Assembly: GCF_000699445.3 (NCBI RefSeq)
Contig: NC_067195.1
Location: 83,772,569 to 83,836,568, forward strand
DNA from: Schistosoma haematobium
Taxonomy: Eukaryota; Platyhelminthes; Trematoda; Strigeidida; Schistosomatidae
Length of the DNA: 64,000 nt
Reading direction: 5' to 3'
In this document: in pieces, positions 55,540 to 64,000 of the stretch
How positions within the stretch are numbered: position 1 is the stretch's first letter
How the letters are laid out: the number at the start of each line of letters is the position of its first letter
Notes under the pieces: generated by a model
Told to the model about the DNA's origin: nothing
Databases searched by the model: none
What the model saw: only the letters and a program-made list of their open reading frames with translations
Program-made: the position numbers and the translations under genes

Positions 55540-55690
55540 TTCTGGATTGATTAGCTCAGTGGATAGCTTATTGGGCGTTTGAATTGAAGACTACTAGGTT
55601 CGAGTTTCGGTTTGAATATTAACGCTAGGATGTAGATACATCCAGTTGATGCGTCTCGAACAAGTTGGGCTAGTTGGATTTCAACGCTAA
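55540..55690 (+). mobile_element. family 1 SINE, degenerate
   Basis: A box TAGCTCAGTGG near 55552 and B box GGTTCGAGTTTC near 55597 are well kept; the hammerhead remnant reads GTTGATGCGTC and ACAAGTTGGGC, so it cannot fold. Tail CAACGCTAACC. Confidence 0.7.
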
Positions 55691-56279
55691 CCAAAATATG
55701 TCTGTTCTATATGATTTTGTTATTAACATGGTTCTTACTAAACTCTGTCCTATTTTTTTATTTTGAAGTCGTAGATAAATCACTACAACTTTAAGACTTT
55801 TATAGATACCTTACGCAGGATGTGAATGTTTTGGATTCAGTCCTGTTCAACCACTGACCGTTATTTTACAATGGAATAAACTCGATAGTCAACTTTCCAT
55901 GGTTTGGTGGAATGCTTGCTTATTGATTGCAGCTCTATGGCTGTTTCCCAATTTTAGACTGAGCTTTACCTAGACTGGTTTGAATTCCCCAGTAGTTCGA
56001 CTAAAAGCCTAATACACAAGTTTATTCTTTTTATTTAGCAACGGATTAAATAATCATCCAGTTTAAATACAACGTATAATCTCTCAATTGTTCAAAGTTC
56101 CTAGGATATTTCCAATGGGTGTTGATCAAACTGTAATGTCCTCAGACTTTTTATGTTTTCTAAAGACCTTATCAAGGACTTTCTGATAATAATAAAAATA
56201 ATCAGTCCATATTTTAACAGAAAATTATCATAAGAAGCCCATCAGAAACCTTATGGTATTTAGTTACGAAGAAAAGACG
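55691..56279. other. unassigned AT-rich sequence
   Basis: Nothing recognised. Confidence 0.5.
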
Positions 56280-56665
56280 ATCTAGCACTGTCTTCCAGAA
56301 GATGCAAGTGTTTATTAACAGCTGTCTACGCAAAATACTTCGGATCCGTTGGCCAGACATTATTAGCAACAACCTATTGTGGGAGAGAACAAACCAGATT
56401 TCAACGGACGAAGAAATCAGGATGAAGTACTGGAAGTGGATAGGACACTTATTGAGGAAAACATCAAACTACATCACTAAGCAAGTATTAACTTGTAATC
56501 CTGAATGAAAACAGAAGTGTCAGAAGCCAAATAACACACTGCATCTGGAATTAGAAAAAGATATGAAAATGATAGATAACAACTGGAAAGTATTGTTTGG
56601 GATAGGGTGGAATGGAGAGTGATTGTGGGTGGCCTATACTCCTCGAAGAGGAGTAATAGGCGTAA
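56280..56665 (+). pseudogene. RTE-like LINE RT C-terminal fragment
   Basis: The frame from 56302 reads [53 protein letters not shown]; after a stop at 56508 the remaining nucleotides still match the LINE end and the GTAAGTAAGTAA tail. Confidence 0.85.
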
Positions 56666-57520
56666 GTAAGTAAATCATTAATTTCTGAACTGTTTTCTCC
56701 TATTTTAGTATCGTTAATTATTGGTTTACTAATGATAATGATCTGTGTTGAAAACTATTTTAAGTTTAAACAAGTTCCATAAATATGTTGATTATGCAAT
56801 ATTATTGTTCTCATTTAAATGATAAACTTTCAAGTCAATCTTTATGTTATGATATATAGTATTGTAATGAAAGGGGATTTTTTAAAATTATTTTCTGAAC
56901 GAAATTTTCAATGATTAACATAAATGAGAACAATATTGATCGATATATGATAAATAATGATATAAAATAGGATCAAATGATCATTGTTTATGAAATTATT
57001 GACTTATACCTATGAAGGATTAGAAATTAAAGATAAGAGAGAGCACTAGTGAGAATAATAGCTCATCTTATATAATAAAATAATAAGCTTATATGCATAA
57101 TATCATTAGAAAATAAACATCATAAAATGATAAAAGTGATTAAAGGAAAATAGGTAATAGGTCATTCAATCTCAAATTAATTGTGGCTTAGTTGTTAGGC
57201 CTAATCTTAATCGTATTAGGTATCGACTAGGGTGATAATAAAATATTTACTCATTGATAATATTGAGTGATAATTGGATATTATATAATGAATTGACTAA
57301 AATAGATAACATGAACCTCTGTATACTGAATTTTCGGTTTAATTATATTGTGTACTCATCATAGGATTTAAAGATTATTGTTAGATTCTATTTAAATTTA
57401 GTCGTAGCTATCTATTAATAAATAGACTGAACCCAGAATGAAATTACAATTCGATTTCCTTTATTTTTGGTGATACTATAATTAGTTTGTAATGAAATTA
57501 ATCGATTCTCAATAGAGAAA
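56666..57520. other. unassigned AT-rich sequence
   Basis: Nothing recognised. Confidence 0.5.
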
Positions 57521-57540
57521 AATCAGTGGAATCCCATTTA

Positions 57541-57830
57541 TAAGAAGGGGTTTTGTGGAGATTTTAGAAATCTCACTGATTGAAATCATGAGCCAATTGA
57601 AACGAGACCACCATGGAAAGCCTGAAGTTATACATTAACATGGTTGGGTGCCGGCTCAGTGGTCTAGTCGTTTAGGCGTATGTCGCGAAACTGGTTGGTC
57701 CTGGGTTCGAATCTCACGGGGTGCGGGATCATGGATCCGCTCTGCTGAGGAGTTCCATACTAGCACGAGTCGGTCGTCCAGTGCTTCCAGATTTTCCATG
57801 ATGGTCTAGCTTCAAGTGACTCATGATTTC
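57541..57830. mobile_element. family 2 SINE fold-back flanked by target-site duplication
   Basis: Minus-strand tail (57541-57628), then plus-strand unit from the leader (TACATTAACATGGTTGGGTG), A box TGGTCTAGTCG, B box GGTTCGAATCTC, and a hammerhead with CTGAGGA but GAGTC instead of GAAAC. Positions 57521-57540 and 57831-57850 match at 18 of 20. The first half of that repeat also resembles the element's own tail, so part of the match may be element sequence. Confidence 0.8.
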
Positions 57831-57850
57831 AATCAGTGAAACCCTATTTA

Positions 57851-58670
57851 ACTGAATCATTTTCATTGTTATTTAATTAAGTTTACAATTTCTTATTTTA
57901 AAACTTAGTACTATCATATACACAAATGAAGTTATTGCCAGAAATATTTTTGATTGTTCATAAAGTGTAATCTATTTTCATAGAGTTTATTGATAAACTA
58001 TAGATATTATTTGTTTGAACAGACAAAATGTTCAGATAAATGTCAGCTGATTAATGTAATCAATGTAAGGGTACTTTTCCAATATTGCTAAGAGGGAAAA
58101 TTTAAAATTTCTTTTTTTAACAATGATGAAAGTTTAATGAAACTACTGAATACAGGACATGTTAGTAACGTAAATCTATTACGCAAAGATCCATTACTAT
58201 AAAATATCATTGGGTTGTTTGCTTACCGATTCCATATGCGTTTAGATAAAAAAAAACACAGAAGTTTTAATTGTACACAACATTTAAAAGTACTTTACTG
58301 GTATATGTATCGATGACCTTGAAATGTTTGCCCAAACAACTGTTTTCTACATACTAGAAGTTACTGTTCTAATATTTTTATGCATATATACATATACATA
58401 CGAAATACCTGAATTTGTAGATCTACATAGAAAGCTAGTAGCTGTGAATTCAAATATGTTTGGATAGATATTAATTGGATATTACTTGATCATAACGATA
58501 ACATTAGTATTAGTTGTAAGAGTAATAGCTTGATTTTACCAGATATGTGGAAAAAATTATCACAGATATAAGTGTGGATTATTACAACAATCAAGAAGCA
58601 TAGAGTAAATTTCAATTAGTAAACTGTTACATTTGGATGCTTTGCTAGTAACGATATTCCAAATGTTTTG
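57851..58670. other. unassigned AT-rich sequence
   Basis: Nothing recognised. Confidence 0.5.
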
Positions 58671-58675
<5 letters not shown>

Positions 58676-58715
<40 letters not shown>

Positions 58716-58745
58716 AGAGAGAGAGGAAGAGGGAGAGAGAGGGGG
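58676..58745. repeat. TA microsatellite followed by GA-rich patch
   Basis: About 18 TA units at 58676-58713, then GAGAGAGAGGAAGAGGG-type sequence. The same order (TA run, then GA patch) occurs at 39836-39875. Confidence 0.9.
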
Positions 58746-59239
58746 GAAGGTAGGTAGGGTGAAAATTCGAAAACTATTATACTGTGTACATTTCACGTTG
58801 AAGCTACTAAGTGAAGATAAAGGTTGAATCCTACGGCACACAATATTTCATGTATAATGGATTTGTGAAGTATTTTTTTTATTCCACGTAAAACGTCATG
58901 AGTTCACTTTTTCCTTCCCTATCTACTGTTTTAAGTAATCCCTGTAGAGTATTTACGAACAAAGAATATTGTAGCGAACAATTGTTTTGTTTTGGTTTTT
59001 ATAACTTATACATCAGACTCTATAGTTAGATATTCGAAATTATTGTATTAAATTTATTAGTGATATATCATGTTAGTATTTACGGTTAAGCCAACGTAAA
59101 ATTTGCCGTTTTTAATTAATAATAATGAATAATTAGAAATTCATATTTTGTTTAATGTAATATAGTAAATTGAATTATCAGTTAGGCCCTTTCATTCTCA
59201 AGTTATTTTTCTCCAAAATCTCTAGAGTATTGAATTGCT
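58746..59239. other. unassigned AT-rich sequence
   Basis: Nothing recognised. Confidence 0.5.
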
Positions 59240-59335
59240 GTAGTATTAGTATTAGTATTAGTATTAGTATTAGTATTAGTATTAGTAGTAGTAGTAGTAG
59301 TAGTAGTAGTAGGAGGAGGAGGAGGAGGAGGAGTA
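59240..59335. repeat. compound microsatellite AGTATT-AGT-AGG
   Basis: About eight hexamers AGTATT pass into about nine AGT units and then seven AGG units, as if successive point changes were each amplified. Confidence 0.95.
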
Positions 59336-59544
59336 ATAGTAGTAATCGAAAAAGGAGGGTTAATTCAAATGATACTTGATAATTAAAAAAGTTTTATCTG
59401 GGACTGATTCAAATAAAAATGGTCTAAACGTATATCGTTCTCAGTTAGATGATTGATACTGAATTATCTTCCATATTGACTAGTGGATATGCAATGCTAA
59501 GATCTAAATCGGAATAAAATAGCTGTACACGCTTCTTCAGTTTT

Positions 59545-60500
59545 CTTACTTACTTACACCTGTTACTCCTAATGGAGTATAGGCCGCCAACCAGCATTCT
59601 ACAACTCACTCTGTCATGGGCCTTTCTTTCTACTTCTATACAACTCTTGTTCATTCTTCTCACGTCTGTCTCCATTTCTCCGCGTAATGTGTTCTTTGGT
59701 CTTCCTCTCCTCCTTTGTTTAGCTTTGAGGATTTCAAGTGAGGGATTGCCTAGTGACGTAGTTGGGTGCTTTCCTCAATATTTTTCCTATCTACTTCCAG
59801 TACTTCTTCCTAATTTCTTGATCCTCTGGGATCTGGTTTGTACTTTCCTTCAGTTGGTTGTTGCTAACAGTGTCCGGCCAACGGATCTGAAGTATTTTAC
59901 GTAAACAACTGTTAATAAACACCTGTATCTTCTGGATGATGGCTTTCATAGTTCTCCAGGTTTCCGCCCCATACAGTAGAACTGTTTTGACATTTGTATT
60001 GAAAATCTTGGCCTTGGTGTTGTTTGATAGTTGCTTTGAGTTCCAGATGTTCTTCAGTTGTAAATATACTGCTCTTGCTTTACCGATCCGCGCCTTCACA
60101 TCTGCATCAGATCCACCCTGTTCATCAATGATGCTGCTCAGATATGTAGAGGTTTTTACATCTTCCAAATCTTCTCCGTCAATTGTGACTGGATTGGTGC
60201 ATGCTGTGTTGTATCGGAGAATCCTGCTTTTCCCTTTGTGTATATTGAGACCTATTGCTGCTGAGGCTGCTGCCACACTGTTCGTCTTCTCCTGCATCTG
60301 TTGTTGCGTTTGGGATAGAAGGGCCAGATCATCAGCGAAGTCTAGATCGTCCAACTGCATCTTAGATGTCCATTGTATCCCGCGCTTCCCTTCAGATGTT
60401 GACGTCTTCATGATGCAGTCGATCACCAGGGGAAAGAGAAAGGGTGAGAGTAAGCAACCTTGCCTGACACCGGTCTTTACCTCGAACGAGTCTGTCAATT
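59545..60500 (-). mobile_element. RTE-like LINE, longest RT fragment, 5'-truncated
   Basis: From about 60500 (inside the RT domain) to the TTAC-type tail near 59545 on the plus strand (GTAA on the minus strand). No target-site duplication is visible. Confidence 0.85.
59791..60498 (-). pseudogene. RTE-like reverse transcriptase, RT core to thumb
   Basis: A 235-residue open frame without stops. In order: RT block with TGVRQGCLLSPFLFPLVID (residues about 9-28), the catalytic box DFADDLALLSQ (about 52-62), the IGLNIHKGKSRILRYN segment (about 87-102), a TYLSSIIDEQGGSDADVK segment, LKNIWNSKQLSNNT, and the C-terminal GAETWRTMKAIIQKIQVFI and KILQIRWPD. Both catalytic aspartates of FADD are kept, so this is the youngest-looking RT piece here. 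It is still incomplete: the endonuclease and the first RT blocks are absent, and the frame stops before the true C-terminus, whose nucleotides continue to about 59545. Known close relatives are schistosome RTE-clade elements (SR2/Perere type); the exact family cannot be fixed by eye. Confidence 0.85.
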
Positions 60501-60963
60501 GTCAGTATTATTAAATCCAAATTAATTCACTAATAAAACTATCTCTGAATAATTAGTAATAATAATAATTGAGAGTAATTGATAAGGATTAACAATGAAT
60601 GAAACAAACACAACTAATCTAACTTGAAGCACTTCAACATTTAACTGGCTAAAAATTATACATAAAACCGTAATGTAAAAACGTTTTTATGCTTCAATAA
60701 AATCTTTCTTTGTTTACAAACGTCGGAATAATTTGTTTTATTGAAGTTTAGCAGATAAAAAGATTTTTTTATAAAAGATGATTATTATCTACGTAAAAGA
60801 CAGTGAATGAAAAAGACTTAGGGCCAATAACGGTTTGGAATATCATGTGACGTATTACACGATCTTATTTTAAGACATAACATGTTGTATGAAGACTGTC
60901 AATACAACGGTATACAAACATTTGTTAAATATATTAATTGAGCAAACGTTATGTGTAAGCGAG
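60501..60963. other. unassigned AT-rich sequence
   Basis: Nothing recognised. Confidence 0.5.
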
Positions 60964-61416
60964 AAATCATACAAATACCGTTCATGATCTCAATCAAAAA
61001 CTTAATAATCTCCACAACCCCTATACTGATAATTATCATGTACTCACTAGTGACTAGTTTCGTGAGGAAATTCTCGGAGTTCTAGTGAGAAGCCGTGACC
61101 AGTGGAGCTACCAAAGACAATGAAAGATGGTCGCTCAATTTGGTGGATTGGTTGAGGTTAGACAATAACATCATTGGATGCCGGCACAGTGGTCCGGAAG
61201 GCTAAGCAATCACGCGCGAGACTGAAGGCCCTGGGTTTGAATCCCGCGAGTGGGATACTGGATGCGCATTGCTGAGGGGTCCCACAATAGGACGAAACGG
61301 CCGTCCAGTGCTTCCAGGTTTTCAATGGTGGTCTAACATCAAATCATACAAATACCGTTCATGATCTCAATCAAAAACTTAATAATCTCCACAACCCCCG
61401 TACTGATAAATACCAT
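60964..61416 (+). mobile_element. family 2 SINE, tandem arrangement with period 377
   Basis: A block of about 75 bases starting AAATCATACAAATACCG and including the SINE tail occurs at 60964 and again at 61341 with very few differences. Between them is one unit: TCACTAGTGACTAG, leader, A box TGGTCCGGAAG, B box GGTTTGAATCCC, and a hammerhead with perfect stem II, GAAAC and GGCCGTC but core CTGAGGG (A9 lost). Confidence 0.8.
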
Positions 61417-61549
61417 TCTATTGACAAACACATATGTGATGAAATGGATTCGCTTCACTAATTTAAATAAAACGAAAACGACACTATTTGCAAAATCTGA
61501 TGAACTCATTATATTTTAATTCTTTCTTCTTTATTATATGTTAGCTAAT

Positions 61550-61735
61550 ATAAGCAGTCATGAATGGTGGCTAACAGTGAAATCAGTAACGTGCATTTCA
61601 TCCTGTTTTTGGATTCGTTAGATGAATGTAACTGCATCTCAGAGTTGATGTTCACTCCGAGACTTGAACGCAGTAGCTCATGCTTCAAACTCCATCGCAT
61701 TATCCACTTAGCTACTGAGTCCAGATAGCTACTGT
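61550..61735 (-). mobile_element. family 1 (Sm-alpha-like) SINE
   Basis: Minus strand: A box TAGCTAAGTGG, B box near 61665, hammerhead remnant (CTAACGA, GGATGAAATG), tail TTTCACTGTTAGCC. Core changed (G5 to A), so inactive. Confidence 0.8.
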
Positions 61736-62089
61736 ACATTATAATTAAAGTAAAAAAAAGAAAAGAAGAACAGAGGTACGCCGTTGAACTAACTGAATGA
61801 ACACAAACATATCAGAAGAATTGTCAAGATTATTAACCCAGAGATATGCGTGTGCATAAAGACGAGTATCAGATTTTTAAACATTTTTCAGTAAAATACC
61901 ATTTAATCGGTATTTTGAAAATAAATTATTCTAATCAATCTTTATGAGTGAATCATACAGGCATGGATGATTCGGATATGTTACTATTATTAGTTTTAGA
62001 CTGTAGAAATATAAATTAATAACAATGTAGGTACATTTGTGATTCATAAAATGATTTATTTCTATTTATTATCATAAGAATTTTGTGGT
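61736..62089. other. unassigned AT-rich sequence
   Basis: Nothing recognised. Confidence 0.5.
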
Positions 62090-62285
62090 GATTGGTGAAT
62101 TTTTACAGCTTATATTAAGAATAGATAATAGTTAGACCATCTTTGAAAATCAGAAAGCTTTGAAGGGATATATGTACTAATACAAAATTCCTCCCGTAGT
62201 GCACATTTACAACATTATCAAATAGGGATCGAACTTAAAACCGTTAGTTTTGCATGCGAACAATTAACCTCTAGAACCAGAAACC
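62090..62285 (-). mobile_element. family 2 SINE, strongly decayed
   Basis: Minus-strand tail (TTTTGTGGTGATTGG), TAGTTAGACCATC, a hammerhead remnant and a B-box-like GGGATCGAACTTAAAAC are still traceable. Confidence 0.6.
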
Positions 62286-62529
62286 AATAACATACATTTT
62301 TAACTTCAACTAAAGATTTTTAAATGAATAACTAAAGATCGAAGAAATGAAAGTGTAAAATGATACTTACAGGAAGATATAAAGAGAAATGAAATGAAAA
62401 CTCAATTCAACTCTTCAATTGCCATCCAATTTAAGCTAGATTATGCAGTATTTCCAATTACAGAACAATATATTATCATACTTTGTTTTATAAATGGATT
62501 ATATTATTTTTCAGATCAACACTTGAATT

Positions 62530-62945
62530 TTATCGATCGTTTTCATTATTATAACTATTATTATTATTATTATTATTATTATTGGCTTTATTCAGTGTTA
62601 TATTTCCGGTACAATATAGAATTCTCAGTATAAAGTATTTCAAAAAAGTTTCCTTTTCTTATTTCTTGATCGGTTCTTGAGATAAATATTGAGTGGTCGC
62701 CAGTTAGATGTTAGCAGTTTGACATTTGAATAATTTACATTGTTTTCGATGCATATTGCGAGCAACCACAATGTTTCTGATTGGGCTCTTTTGTAACTTG
62801 TACAGTGAAATATCGTAAACTTTTCACAAACGTTCCTAAATAAGTTATGCAATTAATGGGCATAATGATGTGTTAAAACAAATAAGAAAACAGATAATTT
62901 GTTGAAATATCCAGATGGCAAGAACAGGTAGCCCAGATATTCAAA
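62530..62945 (-). repeat. dispersed repeat ending in AAT microsatellite
   Basis: Inverted relative of 38425-38882. The ATT run (62550-62583) on the plus strand is its AAT tail; the far end carries CAGGTAGCCCAGATATTCAA. Confidence 0.6.
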
Positions 62946-63065
62946 CAGGCCTCCTAGAAAGTACTACTGATGAAATATAATTAATGAACTTAAATTACAG
63001 ATCAAAGGAAATGAATATTTATTTATTTTTAAATTAAAATTTAGTATCTAATAATGTATTAACTC

Positions 63066-63112
63066 TACCTGTAAACTCTTCTAGGGATACTGTCGGTTCC
63101 AAGCTCGGGTAA
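63066..63112 (+). mobile_element. RTE-like LINE 5' leader scrap
   Basis: CTCTTCTAGGGATACTGTCGG and TTCCAAGCTCGGGTAAAC match the leader at 15546-15585. Nothing else of the LINE is attached. Confidence 0.55.
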
Positions 63113-63389
63113 ACAGATAAATAAGTAATAACGCATTCAAACTTTAGTGATTAGTGAGTTTCGAAGTAATAATTGATCCATAATAGTAGAATAAAATATT
63201 AGAATTATATATAAGTGAGTACTTAAATCTATTTGTTACTTAGATATTACATATCAATAGATTGAATACTAGATTGTCCTAGGTCAGATTTAATTGTTAC
63301 CAATATCTGATAATTATATTTATTTTACATTAGTGTTATCACTTTAGTTATATTATAATAAGAGGCATTAATAATTGTAAATGGATGTT
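63113..63389. other. unassigned AT-rich sequence
   Basis: Nothing recognised. Confidence 0.5.
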
Positions 63390-63925
63390 TATTTATTTAT
63401 TTATTTGAACATATAGACATTGATACAAGGGGGCACCGAATACATATGCACCACTCAATAACAATGAGATCAATAGCAATTATCATCGAATTGTGTGAGG
63501 GCTGTGATACTGTCCAGGTTCCTAAACCGAAGAAAGTGGTTTTCTTAGAGGACCACACCCCGAGCCTTTTGACCTAAAGGTCTGAGCCATAAGGGAGTGG
63601 AGCAACGTTAAGAGATGCAGTCCCATGATGGCCGGTGACCAACAATAAACTCATGTATCTTTTATCCCCTCAGAATCCTGGATTTCATGTTCACTATTGA
63701 TTTGAAATCAGGATTTTCCAACTCCCCTAGATGGATCGTCCATATCCGCCAATCCGGTTAAAGCGCCGGACATCCAACTTTTGTCCTCTGAATTTCTTAA
63801 ACAACAGTTACGCCGCGAGGAGTCAGTAAGTAGGATTTCCCAGTCAGTGGTTGTATACGAGTGACCATGTGAGAGCATTTCAAGAAAGAGCACGGACTCT
63901 CCTCGGCCGTATCAGGACATTTGGT
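63390..63925. repeat. dispersed repeat with ATTT-type end
   Basis: Same family and orientation as 20748-21290: starts ATTTATTTATTTATTT, holds TTTGACCTAAAGGTCTGA, CAGTTAAAGC-like CCGGTTAAAGCGCCGGAC, and ends near CGGACTCTCCTCGGCCGTAT. Confidence 0.7.
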
Positions 63926-63927
63926 GG

Positions 63928-64000
63928 TTAAATGGTTGCGAACTACTGAGGAGTCCCATACTAAGAGGAAACGTCCATCTAGTGTTTTCAGATTTTCACT
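63928..64000 (+). mobile_element. family 2 SINE, partial, cut by window edge
   Basis: Starts near GTTGCGAACTACTGAGGAG; hammerhead core CTGAGGA and GAAAC present, stem II second strand mutated (AGAG). Continues beyond the window. Confidence 0.75.

Noticed and set aside
58560..58841. Open frames with alternating Ile-Tyr
   Set aside because: Translation of the TA microsatellite on both strands.
59936..60514. 192-residue plus-strand frame
   Set aside because: It is the antisense of the reverse-transcriptase frame at 59791-60498, which has clear RT motifs.

Overview
The window is AT-rich nuclear DNA of a flatworm, almost certainly a schistosome blood fluke (Schistosoma or a close relative). I base this on recognisable Sm-alpha-type hammerhead SINEs, RTE-like LINE fragments with the typical schistosome peptide (FADD box, YGAETWRT segment, GTAA tail), Penelope-like fragments with a GIY-YIG nuclease, and the overall composition. 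I cannot name the species. I found no host protein gene, tRNA, rRNA, operon or CRISPR array. The open frames that make sense are transposon remnants, and the rest look like chance frames in AT-rich DNA. The window is probably intergenic or lies inside a very large intron.

The clearest content is a dense population of short retroelements with a tRNA-like head (pol III A and B boxes) and a hammerhead ribozyme motif. I separate three families. Family 1 is Sm-alpha-like, at about 1.0, 20.0-20.4, 40.7-43.2, 55.6 and 61.6 kb. Family 2 has the head GGCTCAGTGGTCTAGTGG and about 25 copies throughout. Family 3 has the head CGGATAGCTCAGTGG and copies at 21.7-22.1 and 29.4-29.8 kb. In families 2 and 3 I can pair stems I, II and III around the catalytic core by eye. 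The best intact candidates are 21859-21918(+), 29687-29746(+), 45754-45809(-), 48136-48192(+) and 51988-52043(-).

The copies are arranged in unusual ways. At least ten family 2 loci and three family 1 loci are fold-backs: a minus-strand piece followed at once by a plus-strand piece, always 5'-to-5' with both 3' ends outward. Four of them (25.3, 36.5, 54.9, 57.5 kb) are flanked as a whole by 13-20 bp target-site duplications, so each inserted in one event. A head-to-tail dimer at 6.8-7.3 kb is also flanked by an 11 bp duplication. The two family 3 copies are circular permutations of each other. Together these suggest multimeric or circular hammerhead RNAs copied by a LINE machinery with priming from both DNA ends.

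Other regions: RTE-like LINE pieces at 2.3, 4.2, 4.8-5.5, 15.5-17.3, 19.1-19.5, 24.7, 27.4-28.0, 31.2-31.8, 43.7-44.3, 54.0-54.7, 56.3-56.7 and 59.5-60.5 kb, all truncated or internally deleted; Penelope-like pieces at 28.5-29.3 and 51.3-51.7 kb; an LTR-like dispersed repeat at 14.6-15.0, 32.1-32.5, 51.1-51.3 and 53.0-53.3 kb; a probable solo LTR at 30.3-30.7 kb; a fold-back element at 0.5, 2.4 and 44.6 kb; an ATTT-ended repeat at 11.3-12.3, 20.7-21.3 and 63.4-63.9 kb; and many microsatellites.
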